NCBI GenBank assembly: GCA_938002705.1
Contig: CALLAG010000434.1
Span: 1 to 12,834 of the forward strand
DNA length: 12,834 nucleotides
Direction: 5' to 3'
Source of the DNA: an uncultured Saprospiraceae bacterium
Lineage (GTDB): Bacteria > Bacteroidota > Bacteroidia > Chitinophagales > Saprospiraceae
Shown: piece after piece, positions 12,743 through 12,834 of the stretch
Layout: each line of letters starts with the position of its first letter
How positions within the stretch are numbered: the stretch's first letter is position 1
Translations under genes and position numbers: made by a program
The notes under the pieces: model-generated
What the model was told of the DNA's origin: nothing
The model's database searches: none
Seen by the model: the letters and a program-made list of their open reading frames with translations, nothing else

Positions 12743-12834
12743 TTGAACACAACGAATAAATTCATATACGAAAGTGATATAATTGATTTCCTTAGCTTCA
12801 GGGAATCTGACTACAAAAAAATTAATGTATTTGC
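12743..12834 (+). CDS. Possible start of a gene running off the right edge
   Basis: From a TTG at 12743 the frame is open to the end of the window (30 codons), with composition typical of a soluble protein (TTNKFIYESDIIDFLSFRES). GAGG lies only two bases before the TTG, too close for a normal ribosome site, and the frame is open a further seven codons upstream to a TAA. No ATG is available. The divergent layout relative to the epimerase gene fits a gene start here, but one minus-strand frame is also open across this stretch. No family is recognised. Confidence 0.3.
   Translation, partial: MNTTNKFIYESDIIDFLSFRESDYKKINVF

Noticed and set aside
12570..12752. 60-codon minus-strand frame in the right intergenic region
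   Set aside because: Its composition is random-like, no family fits, and it overlaps the epimerase promoter candidate.
1..12834. CRISPR array, tRNA, rRNA, intact insertion sequence, prophage or toxin-antitoxin genes
   Set aside because: I looked on both strands and found no regularly spaced repeats, cloverleaf-like genes, transposase with terminal inverted repeats, or phage or toxin motifs.

Overview
The window reads as chromosomal DNA of a Bacteroidota bacterium, most likely a marine or sludge Saprospiria-type lineage (the phylum is fairly firm, the class is inference). The evidence is a secreted protein ending in a type IX secretion (T9SS/Por) sorting domain, an OmpA-domain protein carrying the LETGGM and LGWINCDRF signatures common in this phylum, SdrD B-like repeats in a lipoprotein, AT-rich intergenic DNA, almost no Shine-Dalgarno sequences, and promoter-like sequences matching TTTG-N19-TAnnTTTG.

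Layout. The left edge holds the last 43 codons of a MerC-type membrane protein (+). It converges on a large T9SS cargo protein (-, 311-2398). A 410-bp divergent intergenic region (2399-2808) follows; it carries short repeats and possible remnants of an older element. Next comes D-alanine--D-alanine ligase (+, 2809-3900), convergent with a small two-helix membrane protein (-, 3922-4194). A probable two-gene operon follows (+): a GNAT acetyltransferase (4345-4800) and, 11 bp later, a 771-aa acyl-CoA oxidase/dehydrogenase with an extra N-terminal helical domain (4812-7127). Three cell-envelope genes on the same strand come next: a predicted outer-membrane beta-barrel (7178-7936), a lipoprotein with three SdrD B-like domains (8051-9418) and an OmpA-domain protein (9612-11471), closed by a hairpin terminator. 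The last complete gene is an NAD-dependent epimerase/dehydratase (-, 11532-12512) that must start at TTG. The right edge may contain the beginning of another + strand gene.

How it fits together. Most of the window concerns the envelope: peptidoglycan precursor synthesis (Ddl), a peptidoglycan-binding OmpA-like protein, a lipoprotein, a barrel and a T9SS-exported protein. The acyl-CoA enzyme and epimerase are metabolic. The three envelope genes are adjacent and co-oriented, but gaps of 114 and 193 bp mean they need not be one operon, and no direct evidence joins them in one machine.

I found no CRISPR array, tRNA, rRNA, intact insertion sequence, phage gene, toxin-antitoxin pair or recognisable defence system. 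The most interesting items are a pair of related ~33-bp intergenic repeat copies, the decayed-looking 2489-2760 region, the N-terminal extension on the acyl-CoA oxidase, and the inverted domain order of the OmpA-family protein. None of these amounts to a clear new system.
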